From Natronoarchaeum rubrum (lineage in GTDB: Archaea > Halobacteriota > Halobacteria > Halobacteriales > Natronoarchaeaceae), in NCBI RefSeq assembly GCF_024494695.1, contig NZ_JANHDP010000002.1, positions 629,816 through 693,815 on the forward strand: a stretch of DNA of 64,000 nt, written 5' to 3'. Both the position numbers and the translations under genes were made by a program. Positions 44,703 through 53,323 of the stretch are shown here, one piece after another. Numbering within the stretch: the stretch's first letter is position 1; each line of letters starts with the position of its first letter. The notes below the pieces were generated by a model. It worked only from the letters and a program-made list of their open reading frames with translations, was not told the origin of the DNA and made no database searches.

Positions 44703-46073
44703 ATGGACAGGATAGCGTTCGGTACCGACGGCTGGCGCGCGACGCTCGACACGTTCACCGAGCGACGAGTCCGCATCGTGGCGCAGGCGGCGGCCTCGTA
44801 CTTCGACGGACGCGACGCGGAGACGGTCGGCGTGGGATACGATGCCCGCGAAACGTCGCCCGGGTTCGCCGACGCGATCACCGACGTGCTGACCGACAAT
44901 GGACTCGACGTCGTCGTCAGCGAGCGGGACTGCCCGACGCCGGTGCTGGCGTGGACGCTTCGCGACCGCAATCTCGACGGCGGCATCGTGGTGACCGCGA
45001 GCCACAACCCACCCGAGTACAACGGCGTGAAGTTCCTCTCGCCGGACGGCTCGCCGGCGACCGAGGACATCACCGACCGCCTGGAGGAGCTGCTTGCCGA
45101 ACCGGAGAGCCTTCCGGCCGACCAGCGCGGCGACGTCACCGAAGAGCCGCTCGTCCCCGAGTACATCCAGCACGCGTTGGCGTTCGCGGACGCCGACCTC
45201 GACGGGCTCTCGGTCGCGTACGATGCGATGTACGGCAGCGGCCGCGGCGTCACCGACGAGCTACTCGAAGCGGCGGGCGCAGACGTGCGCGGCCGCCGGT
45301 GCGAGCTGGACCCCACGTTCGGCGGCGGGTCGCCCGAACCGACGGCCGAGAAACTTGAGGGGCTCGTCGAACGCGTCACGGACGGCGACGCCGACCTCGG
45401 CGTCGCGAACGACGGCGACGCGGACCGCATCGCCGTCGTCACGCCGGAGCGGGGCTACCTCGATCCGAATCTCCTCTTCGCCGCGCTCTACGAGTACCTG
45501 CTCGAGTCGGGGAGCGGCCCCGCGGTGCGGACCGTCTCGACCACGTTCCTGATCGACAAGGTCGCGGCGGCCCACGGCGAGGAGGTCGTGGAGGTCCCGG
45601 TCGGGTTCAAGTGGGTCGCGAGAGGCATGCGGGAGGCGGACGCGCTCTGTGGCGGCGAGGAGTCCGGCGGGTTCGGCATCACGCGACACCTGCGGAACAA
45701 GGACGGCGTGCTCCTCGCGCTGGTGATCGCCGCCGCGCACGCCGACCGATCGCTCGACGAGCGCGTCGATGCGATCCTCGACGAACACGGAGCGATCTAC
45801 CAGGATCGGGTCAGCGTCGACTGTCCGGACGATCGAAAAGCGGCCGTCATCGAGGAACTGGACGGAGCGCTGCCCGGGACCATCGCCGGACGGCCGGTCG
45901 AGCGCGTCGGGACGAAAGACGGGTTCAAGATCTTCCTCGACGACGGGACGTGGCTGCTGATGCGTCCCTCGGGGACCGAACCGAAACTGCGGATCTACGC
46001 GGAAGCCGACAGCGAGGATCGGATCGGCGAGTTGCTCGACGCCGGACGAAACGTGGTCGAACCGCTCGTGTAA
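44703..46073 (+). CDS. Phosphoglucomutase / phosphomannomutase
   Basis: A 456-residue alpha-D-phosphohexomutase. Phosphoserine motif is VVTASHNPPEYNG with Ser100; the Mg site is VANDGDADRIAVV (near 238), the sugar-binding loop is CGGEESGGFG (near 316), and the phosphate-binding loop is MRPSGTEPKLRIY (near 420). It interconverts hexose 1- and 6-phosphates for nucleotide-sugar synthesis. It precedes a convergent nucleotidyltransferase gene that could use the product. Confidence 0.94.
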   Translation: MDRIAFGTDGWRATLDTFTERRVRIVAQAAASYFDGRDAETVGVGYDARETSPGFADAITDVLTDNGLDVVVSERDCPTPVLAWTLRDRNLDGGIVVTASHNPPEYNGVKFLSPDGSPATEDITDRLEELLAEPESLPADQRGDVTEEPLVPEYIQHALAFADADLDGLSVAYDAMYGSGRGVTDELLEAAGADVRGRRCELDPTFGGGSPEPTAEKLEGLVERVTDGDADLGVANDGDADRIAVVTPERGYLDPNLLFAALYEYLLESGSGPAVRTVSTTFLIDKVAAAHGEEVVEVPVGFKWVARGMREADALCGGEESGGFGITRHLRNKDGVLLALVIAAAHADRSLDERVDAILDEHGAIYQDRVSVDCPDDRKAAVIEELDGALPGTIAGRPVERVGTKDGFKIFLDDGTWLLMRPSGTEPKLRIYAEADSEDRIGELLDAGRNVVEPLV

Positions 46074-46195
46074 ACGCCGGCCTCTGCGCTCGCACGCCGG
46101 CGGCTCCGCTCGCACGATGTCGACGGCGATCGGTCACCGCCGGTCGCAGGGTCGAAACACTGCGATCGCCCGTCGCCCGATCGATCGCGAGCCGT

Positions 46196-47152
46196 TCAGT
46201 CGATCGTAGGAACCTCGGTCATCAGGGCGCCCGAGATGTCGAGATCCTCGATCTCGACGTCCTCGCCGACGATCGTCTCCTCGAGGTCGCAGTTGCGGAC
46301 TTCGGCGTTCGGGAACACGATCGCCGTGTCGAGGCTCGCGTCGATCACCTCCGAACCCTCCATCACGTGGACGGTGTCCCCGATCTCGGAGTTCTCGACG
46401 GTCGCGTCGGGGTGGATCAACGACTCGCCCTCCAGCTCCCAGTCGACGGTCTCGAAGTACGAGTCGGGGGTACCGATGTCGAACCACGTGTCCTCGAACG
46501 TGAACGCGTACACCGGTTCTTCGGACTGGAGCCACTCGATGTACCAGCCCGGCTCGTCGGGGTTGTTCTCCTCGGAGAGATACTCCGAGAAGCGCACCGA
46601 GTCCGCGGGGAACGCGTAGCACGCGATCGAAACGAGCGTGCTGTTGGGCTCGTCTGGCTTCTCCTGGAACTCGACGACGCGCTCGCCGTCGAGTTCGACC
46701 AGTCCGTAGGACTTGGCTTTCTCCTTGCTGCCGACGTCGTACGCGGCGAGCGCCGGCGCCCCCTTCTCCTCGTAGTAGTCGAGGAAGTCCGAGATGTCGA
46801 ACCCGACGAGGTTGTCGCCCGCGATGACGAACAGCTCGTCGTCGATCCCCTCGCGGTCGACGAGCTGGGCCAGCGCGCCGACGACGCCGAACTTCTCGTC
46901 TTCGTCGCTGGTCTTCTCGACCGACAGTTGCGTCTTCTCGTACCCCTTCTCTTCGACGTGCGCCTCGAAGACGTCGGCGAAGGCCTCGTTGGTGCTCACG
47001 TAGGTGGTGTCGATGCGATCGTCGTTCTCCAGTGCTCGCAGGATCCGGTCGATGACGGTCGTCTCGCCGACCGGCAGGAGCATCTTCGGACGATGCCGGG
47101 TGATCGGCCACAGTCGTGTTGCGTACCCCCCAGCCAGTACTACTGCCTCCAT
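46196..47152 (-). CDS. Sugar-1-phosphate nucleotidyltransferase with short beta-helix
   Basis: A 318-residue enzyme making NDP-sugars. The catalytic start AVVLAGGYATRLWPITRHRPK is typical (nucleotide loop LAGGxxTR, then PK). LFVIAGDNLVGFDIS, VEFQEKPDEPNSTL and DTWFDIGTPDSYFE follow the RmlA/AglF pattern. Residues from about 250 form an incomplete left-handed helix (IHPDATVENSEIGD and on). It is convergent with the phosphomutase gene. The sugar and base (UDP or dTDP) cannot be determined. Confidence 0.9.
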   Translation of the reverse strand: MEAVVLAGGYATRLWPITRHRPKMLLPVGETTVIDRILRALENDDRIDTTYVSTNEAFADVFEAHVEEKGYEKTQLSVEKTSDEDEKFGVVGALAQLVDREGIDDELFVIAGDNLVGFDISDFLDYYEEKGAPALAAYDVGSKEKAKSYGLVELDGERVVEFQEKPDEPNSTLVSIACYAFPADSVRFSEYLSEENNPDEPGWYIEWLQSEEPVYAFTFEDTWFDIGTPDSYFETVDWELEGESLIHPDATVENSEIGDTVHVMEGSEVIDASLDTAIVFPNAEVRNCDLEETIVGEDVEIEDLDISGALMTEVPTID

Positions 47153-48052
47153 ACGAAATAATCATCGTCAATAGTGATAATTATGACGGGGTCGTGAAGT
47201 ACTGTCAAGTGATCAGCAATCGGGAGCGCGTATACTCGGGCCGCCAGAACGACGCCTGCTCCGCGGGATCCGACGCGCGCTCGATGAATCCCGGACATCG
47301 AACCGGCGAGTTCCTCCGGACCGGTCCGGCTCACGACAGAACAGTTCCAGCGTATCGCCGACCCGGTTGATGCAACAGCCTGATAGAGTTCCGGCATCAG
47401 TCGAGATCTACCGATGAGAGGAGCTAACCGGTATCCGAAGCGTTCGATCCACTATCTATCTCTCAGCTCCTGCACCTCGGGCATCCCCCGAACTCCCGAA
47501 TATCGAGTTCCTTAGGATCGGCGTTGCGACAGATAATTACCAAATTAGCATACTACAAATCAATATTATACTATGAGGACTTGCCACCACTGTTCGAAAA
47601 CGCCTATAATCTCCCTCCCAAATAATTTCAATATATAAAACAAGAATGAAATCATATAGTGTTCAAAAGAATTGATGTAAGGCCTAAATTCCACTATTAT
47701 ATAAAATTCTTTGTGGGACACCAATGGGGATGGGGAACTGGTGCCAGAGAGACACCATGACAAAATAAATAGGGTTCTTTTGATTGATTCCAAATATGAA
47801 GTAAAGGAGCAGGTCCTGACCTTCTCCCAGTACAGTTTGATGGGTTCCTGATTGCGCTTCTACTCGAGAAATATCTGGCCAGAATAGACCTACCAACTCT
47901 CCACTAGTTCTATCCTCTAGTTATAATCCCTCAAAATTAATTTGAATAATGTTTCCAGAAACGGTATGGGAACACCAAGGGCAACAGGATGGCCAGTGGT
48001 GCGTGATCGAGAATGTCGCCGTGACTACGAGGACGTTCCCAGCAAGTCGAAC

Positions 48053-48073
48053 GGGCACGATGGGATTCGAACC
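48053..48073 (-). repeat. Copy of the tRNA-Arg(CCG) 3' end, attachment-site-like
   Basis: gggcacgatgggattcgaac plus one more base matches the tRNA at 59706-59726 except for one base. It lies outside the second, shorter copy at 48163 and may be an older or the true attachment site. Confidence 0.6.
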
Positions 48074-48120
48074 TGGTGCAAACGCTCACTATCGCTCGCA
48101 TTTGCGTGATTCGAATCCCA
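48061..48120. repeat. Inverted repeat of two T-arm-like sequences
   Basis: TGGGATTCGAA (48061-48071) and TTCGAATCCCA (48110-48120) form a perfect 11-base inverted repeat, with an inner GCAAA/TTTGC pair. Each arm resembles a tRNA T-arm. Confidence 0.65.
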
Positions 48121-48162
48121 CACGGTCAGCTGTTCGTTCGTCACGTCGGTTCCTCACAGAAT

Positions 48163-48173
48163 AGCGGGCGCGA
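48163..48173 (-). repeat. Probable left attachment site of the integrated element
   Basis: agcgggcgcga is identical to 59703-59713, which covers the 3' acceptor end of tRNA-Arg. The next nine bases differ only by transitions. The integrase gene starts 122 bases further in. Confidence 0.5.
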
Positions 48174-48249
48174 CGGGGTCCGTACGCCTCGCGGAGATAG
48201 TTGGCAAGCTATCCCGATTTCCGGGGTCTGAGCGGAAACGGCGCCGCTC

Positions 48250-48267
48250 GCGCCAATTGATTGGCGC
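48250..48267. promoter_or_regulatory. Inverted repeat upstream of the integrase
   Basis: GCGCCAAT-TG-ATTGGCGC has 8-base perfect arms and ends 28 bases before the integrase ATG, so it is placed for a repressor or for core promoter control. Confidence 0.45.
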
Positions 48268-48295
48268 CGTCGTGCGGTTCGCCGGAAAGCGAACC

Positions 48296-49306
48296 ATGAA
48301 CCTGGAACCCATCGATCCCGAGACCGCGCTCGACCTGTACCTGGCGGGAAAAGAGACCGAAGCCGCGACGGCCACGATCAACTCTCACCGCTCGCGACTG
48401 AGTTTCTTCGTCGAGTGGTGCGACAAGCGAGACATCGAGACCCTGAACGAGCTGACCGGGCGGCGACTCCACGAGTACCGGCTCTGGCGGCGCAACGTCG
48501 GCGAGCTCGCGCCGGCCAGCGAGAAAACGCAGATGGACACGCTGCGCGTCTTCGTCCGGTGGCTGGAGTCAATCGACGGCGTCGAGCAGGACCTCCACGT
48601 CAAGGTCCGCTCGCCGAACATCACGGCGGACCAGAACACCAGGGAGGTGATGCTCGACGCCGATGACGCCGAGTCGATGCTGGAGTACCTCGAACGGTAC
48701 GAGTACGCGTCGCGCCGCCACGTGACGGTCTCGCTCCTCTGGCACACGATGATGCGGATCGGCGCCGCCCACGCGCTGGACGTCGAGGACTACGACCCGG
48801 AGGGGCAGTGCTTGGAGATTAGGCACCGGCCGGATACCGGGACGCCGATCAAGAACCAGTGGAAAGGCCAGCGGACGATCGCACTCTCCGGCGAGGTGTG
48901 CCTAGTGCTCGACGACTGGCTGCGGGATCGGCGCCCCGACGTGACCGACGACCACGGTCGGCGCCCGCTCCTGGCGACGAGTCACGGCCGGTTATCGAAG
49001 TCCACGCTTCGGAAGTACTGGTACCAGAGTACGCGCCCCTGCGTCTACGGTGACGGGTGTCCGCACGACCGAGATCCGGACGAGTGCGAGGCTACAGATC
49101 ACGGTACTGCCGGCAAATGTCCGTCGAGCGTCAGCCCGCACGCCTTCCGACGCGGATCGATCACTCGGCATCTGAACAGCGACGTGCCGGAGACGGCTGT
49201 GGGTGATCGGGCGAACGTCAGTCAGGACGTCTTGGAGCAGCACTACGATCAGCGGTCAGAGAGGGAGAAGATGGAGCAGCGGCGGCAGTACTTAGATAAT
49301 ATCTGA
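48296..49306 (+). CDS. Tyrosine recombinase / phage-type integrase
   Basis: A 336-residue integrase. Residues 1-110 are a SAM-like core-binding domain (ALDLYLAGKETEAATATINS). The catalytic set is Arg154 (TMMRIGAAHAL), Lys190 (KNQWKGQRTIAL), His282 and Arg285 (SPHAFRRGSI) and Tyr317 (VLEQHYDQRS). A cysteine cluster (249, 255, 264, 275) inserted before the HxxR motif is typical of haloarchaeal XerC/D-like integrases. The ATG at 48296 gives this compact start. It lies just inside a copy of the tRNA-Arg 3' end and is probably what inserted the 11.5-kb element. Confidence 0.93.
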   Translation: MNLEPIDPETALDLYLAGKETEAATATINSHRSRLSFFVEWCDKRDIETLNELTGRRLHEYRLWRRNVGELAPASEKTQMDTLRVFVRWLESIDGVEQDLHVKVRSPNITADQNTREVMLDADDAESMLEYLERYEYASRRHVTVSLLWHTMMRIGAAHALDVEDYDPEGQCLEIRHRPDTGTPIKNQWKGQRTIALSGEVCLVLDDWLRDRRPDVTDDHGRRPLLATSHGRLSKSTLRKYWYQSTRPCVYGDGCPHDRDPDECEATDHGTAGKCPSSVSPHAFRRGSITRHLNSDVPETAVGDRANVSQDVLEQHYDQRSEREKMEQRRQYLDNI

Positions 49307-49404
49307 GAAGTCGATCGGATTCTTCCCGATCGGCCTGTGATGATCAGAGATACCATCTCCTTAGAAACCACACGTATATCGGCGTCCACAGCCTTAGATT
49401 GTGA

Positions 49405-50307
49405 TTATTGCTCCCAACGTACAAGCCTCCCATCATCGTCCCGAACCAGCGGTCCAAGTGGATCGGGTTGTTCACTCGAAAGATACTCGGTGAACTCCTT
49501 CTGAAAGTCTTGAGGCGGCGAATCCCATAGGTCAACCGCATAATCGACAAGCTCCTCGACAATCGCATACTCCCGATCAAGACCAGAGGTGACACCATAA
49601 AATGCTGTGCTCGCCATCTCACGCAGCAGCAATACTGGTCTCCAACAAAACATACAGTCATGATAGTCCGGGCCGATCAGAATACCGCGATCCGAGTGCT
49701 GTGGACAGACCGTCGTATCAAGACTACCGATGTTACGAAGGTCGATATCGAACGGAGGTTCGTCTTTGAGGTCCACTACGAAGTAGCCCCCATAGATAGC
49801 CGTGTCGGCTTTTGAGTCATCCCGGTAGAGAAATGCGGAATTGAGCATCCGTTCCTTGTACCGGCCCGTATGAGTGTGTCCGCAAAAATAAGTCCGTCCG
49901 CAGAAATGATCGATCATCTGTTTCTTTTCTACATGAGTGACAAGGATATCGTCATCACTGACTACGCCCGGATCTTGGGTGAAACGCTGACCGTCAACGG
50001 TGATATGGCCCTCTGTGGGGATATGTATCCCAATATTGAATTCATAATCAAGATCACCGTAGTAGTCTCGATTGCCGTATACGTAGAGCAGACCATGCTT
50101 CGCTCGACCCGCAAGTTTCTCGAGATACGGCTCTACTGCTTGCAGTTGCTCAACTCCAACATCTCGACCCTCGTTATGGGCATTCGAAAAGTCTCCAACG
50201 TGGACCACAAAATCAAACTCTTCGCCTTCCGTACCCGAGACCACCCGCTCCAGCGATTCGGTGTTCCCGTGATTGTCTCCCATCACCAGAAACCGGTGTC
50301 TTGTCAT
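49405..50307 (-). CDS. Calcineurin-like metallophosphoesterase with C-terminal zinc-ribbon-like motif
   Basis: A 300-residue protein. Metal-ligand motifs: FLVMGDNHGNTES (Asp11, His13), VVHVGDFSNA (Asp39), LYVYGNRDYY (Asn/Asp), LVTHVEKK and YFCGHTHTGRY. After the catalytic domain, CPQH and CMFC about 20 residues apart look like a zinc knuckle. Start at 50307 (MTRHRFLV), with longer starts at 50331 or 50370 less likely. Base composition is lower in GC than in the backbone. It lies between integrase and nuclease inside the mobile element; a nucleic-acid-linked or signalling role is an inference. Confidence 0.82.
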   Translation of the reverse strand: MTRHRFLVMGDNHGNTESLERVVSGTEGEEFDFVVHVGDFSNAHNEGRDVGVEQLQAVEPYLEKLAGRAKHGLLYVYGNRDYYGDLDYEFNIGIHIPTEGHITVDGQRFTQDPGVVSDDDILVTHVEKKQMIDHFCGRTYFCGHTHTGRYKERMLNSAFLYRDDSKADTAIYGGYFVVDLKDEPPFDIDLRNIGSLDTTVCPQHSDRGILIGPDYHDCMFCWRPVLLLREMASTAFYGVTSGLDREYAIVEELVDYAVDLWDSPPQDFQKEFTEYLSSEQPDPLGPLVRDDDGRLVRWEQ

Positions 50308-50453
50308 ACTCACTAGTTCGATTCCTGGCATATGAATGCGCCGTCGCCCCCCTGAAACCATCGCGGGCACAAATAATGTGTCGCCAGAGCTCTGGCTCTC
50401 CCTCTTAGTGTTACCTCAGCGTAGAGCTTTTCGCTAAAAGCCGTATGGAACCT

Positions 50454-51683
50454 TCAAGGAAGATAGTTGTCAAGCGACTCTTCCAGTTGCAGAAGAGCTC
50501 TTGTACCCTCCTTTAGCTCCTCCAGAACCTCAGTTTCATTCTCAAATGATAGCGGAACCTGTTTTGAATAGATGTGATATTTATTGATATCTACATCAGC
50601 ATCAGCTGGAAGCTGCTCTCTGATTTCCACAAAACCAGCATTCTGGAGAATGCGGTCGTAATCGGTGGATAAATGTGATAGAAATGCATCGCGTTCCTCG
50701 GGGTTTGCGCCTTGGTATGTCATCGTCATTTCAATATGTGGGTCCAAGGTGCGATATTTGTCCCAGTCATTCGCATGACTTTCAGCCCTGTATAGGCGCA
50801 TTTTTGTCCCGTGAACCTCGAATCGGATGCCGTTGTCATCCCACTGTGTCTTCGAAAATTTGACCCGGGGCGTGTCCTCTCTAATCATCGAAGGCATCAG
50901 CTTTTCGTCCCAGCCATCCTTTCCTGAGGTGACATCTTCAAATTGTTCCTCTACCCACTGCCAATATTTTTTAAAAAGGCGCTTGCGATCGCGATATACT
51001 GTTGCCTCATCGATAGTAATGTCGAAATGCTCGACTAAATCATTATAGCGAAGTTGAAGTTCCGTATCTGGAGTGAAACTGAATGAGTTAATGACCTGAT
51101 CTTCCAGACATTGAATCCACTCTCGGGTCCGAATGACATCACAATCACGCTCAAACTCAGGTAGCAGCATCTTCAATTCATCGACAACTTCCCGCCAAGT
51201 GATCTGATTAGCAAATTCGAGGTCATGAGATTCGTCCGGGGATAAATATAGGTATTCATATGATTCGACCCGCTCACTCGTATCAGTTATCTGGTTTTTA
51301 AGATATTCAATTTGCCTATCATACTGGTCTTCTGTAAGTTGGTGCGTCGTCTTGATCTCAACACAAATGATAACAGATTCTGTTTGAATTAGGATATCAA
51401 GCTCAGTTCTGTCTGGTTCTTGGGAAAATGTCCTTACATTAGCCCCTGAGAGTCCATTCAAATCATTCACATTAGCACGTTCTAAGAATCTACGAATGAA
51501 TTTTAAGTCCAGACCGTGGCTATTGTCGGGGTTGAGCAACCATGCCAGGATTCGCGTGTGTGAACGTTCGTCATCCCCCACAGCAAGAAGGTCAAACGTG
51601 CTTGGTGATGACTGATTTGCTTCATTAATCAACTTAAGAAACCGATCATCTACTTCTGATGAACTGCTCATGGACTGATCCAT
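50454..51683 (-). CDS. PD-(D/E)XK nuclease superfamily protein
   Basis: A 409-residue protein. ERSHTRILAWLLNP (residues 40-52) and TELDILIQTESVIICVEIKT carry the nuclease core, with Asp96, Glu109 and Lys111 as the D-ExK set. This is the pattern of the PDDEXK_4-type family often found in phage-defence and mobile regions. The C-terminal 200 residues have no named domain. The gene is AT-rich for this genome and is followed by the metallophosphoesterase gene. It probably cuts DNA, but the target is unknown. Confidence 0.82.
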   Translation of the reverse strand: MDQSMSSSSEVDDRFLKLINEANQSSPSTFDLLAVGDDERSHTRILAWLLNPDNSHGLDLKFIRRFLERANVNDLNGLSGANVRTFSQEPDRTELDILIQTESVIICVEIKTTHQLTEDQYDRQIEYLKNQITDTSERVESYEYLYLSPDESHDLEFANQITWREVVDELKMLLPEFERDCDVIRTREWIQCLEDQVINSFSFTPDTELQLRYNDLVEHFDITIDEATVYRDRKRLFKKYWQWVEEQFEDVTSGKDGWDEKLMPSMIREDTPRVKFSKTQWDDNGIRFEVHGTKMRLYRAESHANDWDKYRTLDPHIEMTMTYQGANPEERDAFLSHLSTDYDRILQNAGFVEIREQLPADADVDINKYHIYSKQVPLSFENETEVLEELKEGTRALLQLEESLDNYLP

Positions 51684-51976
51684 TATCTCATAGATAATAT
51701 TCCCTCAGAATCAATAGACGTTACGTCCCCTGTCAACGGCGGTTTTCCATCAATGGTTGGCCCAACTATTGGCAGAATTAACGTTATGATGGACCGATAT
51801 CGACGATTAAACCGATTCGACTCCGCAGGAGATCGACGGCGAAATGTTATACCACCCAACTGAGTCGTTGATGTGCGCCAGCAGGTTTCGGAGGTAACAG
51901 TCTGTTACGTACGTTCAACGGTCTACAGGAGCGTTCAGTCCACCCATATTTAGCGTGGATTCTGCACCCCGATTCA

Positions 51977-53323
51977 CTATACGACGTCCCGGAGAATCGT
52001 TTCTAATTCGTCTTCCAATTCGGAGGCTTGGAGTACGGCAATCTCGTTATCGGATTGATCGTCGACCGAGGCGGTTTGATCGTCGAGGTCCTGTACAACT
52101 AGCAATCCGTTCCAACCGGAACCGAAGTAGTCGCCCTCGTTGCCGCCGAACACGAACTCCTCGTTGACGCGAAGAAACGCGAGGTATTCGAGCGTCTCCT
52201 TGATTCCCTGACGAATTGTACTCTCGTTGGTACTGTTTTTCACCTCGACGATCAGGTACTCGTGCTCGTCGTCGTCCTCCGAGATAATCTCGAGAACGAT
52301 GACGTCGGGGCGACCAGTGTGGTTCTCGTAGTCTTTATCGAAGTAGTCGCCCGCGATCTTCTGCGCGGCGAGTTGCACCTTCTCCGTCCGAGAGGGTTCG
52401 TCCTGATCTTCCTCCGGCACGGCCACGAAGGACAGGTTGCGGTCGCGGGCGGAGTTGTCGTGATAGAGAACGATCTCCTTGTCGCCGTCGAACCGGGCGA
52501 CTTCCTGGCGATCGGTCGCGATCGTCTTGAACTGCGGTTGGCTCTCCCGCATATCTTCGAGCGTCGCGACGAACCGGAACAGGACGAACAGCTCGAAGAG
52601 CGAGTCCGTGTCGTCCGGCGCGATGGCGGTTTGCTCGAGGAGACGCCGTATCTCCTCTGGCTCGCCTCGGAACAATCGTTGGCGCGAGCGGAGGAGTGAC
52701 GCCGCGTCGCGATACACTGCGTGGCGCGAGTTCGCAGCCGTCGTCAGCATTCGCTCGGTCGGCTCGTAGCTGCCGGGGTCGCGAATGCGGCGAACGTGGA
52801 CGTTCCGCTCGACGATCCGCTGCAGTTCGTCGATCAAGTCCTCGTTCCCTTTCCACGTCTCGCTCACCCAGTCGTAGTCCGCCCGAAGATACTCCTCCGC
52901 CTCACGGATCGTCGTGTGAATGACTGAGATGAGTCGCTTGAGAACGAGGTTTTCTGGGATATCGTAGTTCTCCGAGCGATTGTCGCAGACGAAGATCGAG
53001 TTATCTCGCGGATGCTCCGTGTATCGCTTCTTGATCGTGTCGCCCCAGTTGATTCGCCCGTCGACGGTTCCGCGTCGCGTTCGCGACGTCGTTCGGGTTT
53101 CGGTTCGGATACTGCGTAGTTGCTCCGAGAGATCTCTGACGAACGCGACGACATCGTCCTGTAGGATGAAGTGGAGGTCGAGGAGGAGTTCGTACTCCTC
53201 GAACCGCTCGTCCAACTGCTCGGGCTTGATCGACCGAGCTAGCTCGCTCTCCGGGAAGCTCCCGTGCATCGCGTAGGCCAGGATGTCCTCGGTGAGCCGC
53301 TCGAGGAGCGCGTCTCTATTCAT
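51977..53323 (-). CDS. McrC-like restriction nuclease subunit
   Basis: A 448-residue protein. The N-terminal 300 residues include a DUF2357-like helical region and LFELFVLFRFVATLE, which resembles the McrC core (L-F-E-x-W/F-V). The C-terminus has a PD-(D/E)XK core: GRPDVIVLEI (Asp340) and EYLIVEVKNS (Glu360, Lys362). Its ATG overlaps the McrB-like gene by eight bases, the standard order of mcrB then mcrC. It would be the DNA-cutting subunit driven by the AAA+ partner. Confidence 0.85.
   Translation of the reverse strand: MNRDALLERLTEDILAYAMHGSFPESELARSIKPEQLDERFEEYELLLDLHFILQDDVVAFVRDLSEQLRSIRTETRTTSRTRRGTVDGRINWGDTIKKRYTEHPRDNSIFVCDNRSENYDIPENLVLKRLISVIHTTIREAEEYLRADYDWVSETWKGNEDLIDELQRIVERNVHVRRIRDPGSYEPTERMLTTAANSRHAVYRDAASLLRSRQRLFRGEPEEIRRLLEQTAIAPDDTDSLFELFVLFRFVATLEDMRESQPQFKTIATDRQEVARFDGDKEIVLYHDNSARDRNLSFVAVPEEDQDEPSRTEKVQLAAQKIAGDYFDKDYENHTGRPDVIVLEIISEDDDEHEYLIVEVKNSTNESTIRQGIKETLEYLAFLRVNEEFVFGGNEGDYFGSGWNGLLVVQDLDDQTASVDDQSDNEIAVLQASELEDELETILRDVV

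Larger units (their letters stand above)
47153..48295. other. 1.1-kb gap: AT-rich island and tRNA-end copies
   Basis: The stretch 47520-47960 is strongly AT-rich in an otherwise GC-rich genome; its open frames (for example 47566-47793 minus) have no recognisable family. After it come a copy of the tRNA-Arg 3' end (48053-48073), an inverted partner (48110-48120) and a second copy (48163-48173). It reads as remnants of insertions next to the integrase. Confidence 0.55.

Noticed and set aside
46077..46110. Short tandem GCTCGCACG-type repeat after the phosphohexomutase gene
   Set aside because: Only two imperfect units; typical GC-rich spacer sequence rather than a functional repeat.
47566..47896. 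Two short minus-strand frames (75 and 70 residues) in the AT-rich island
   Set aside because: Composition is unlike haloarchaeal proteins, there is no promoter or family, and the frames overlap each other; more likely chance frames in AT-rich DNA.
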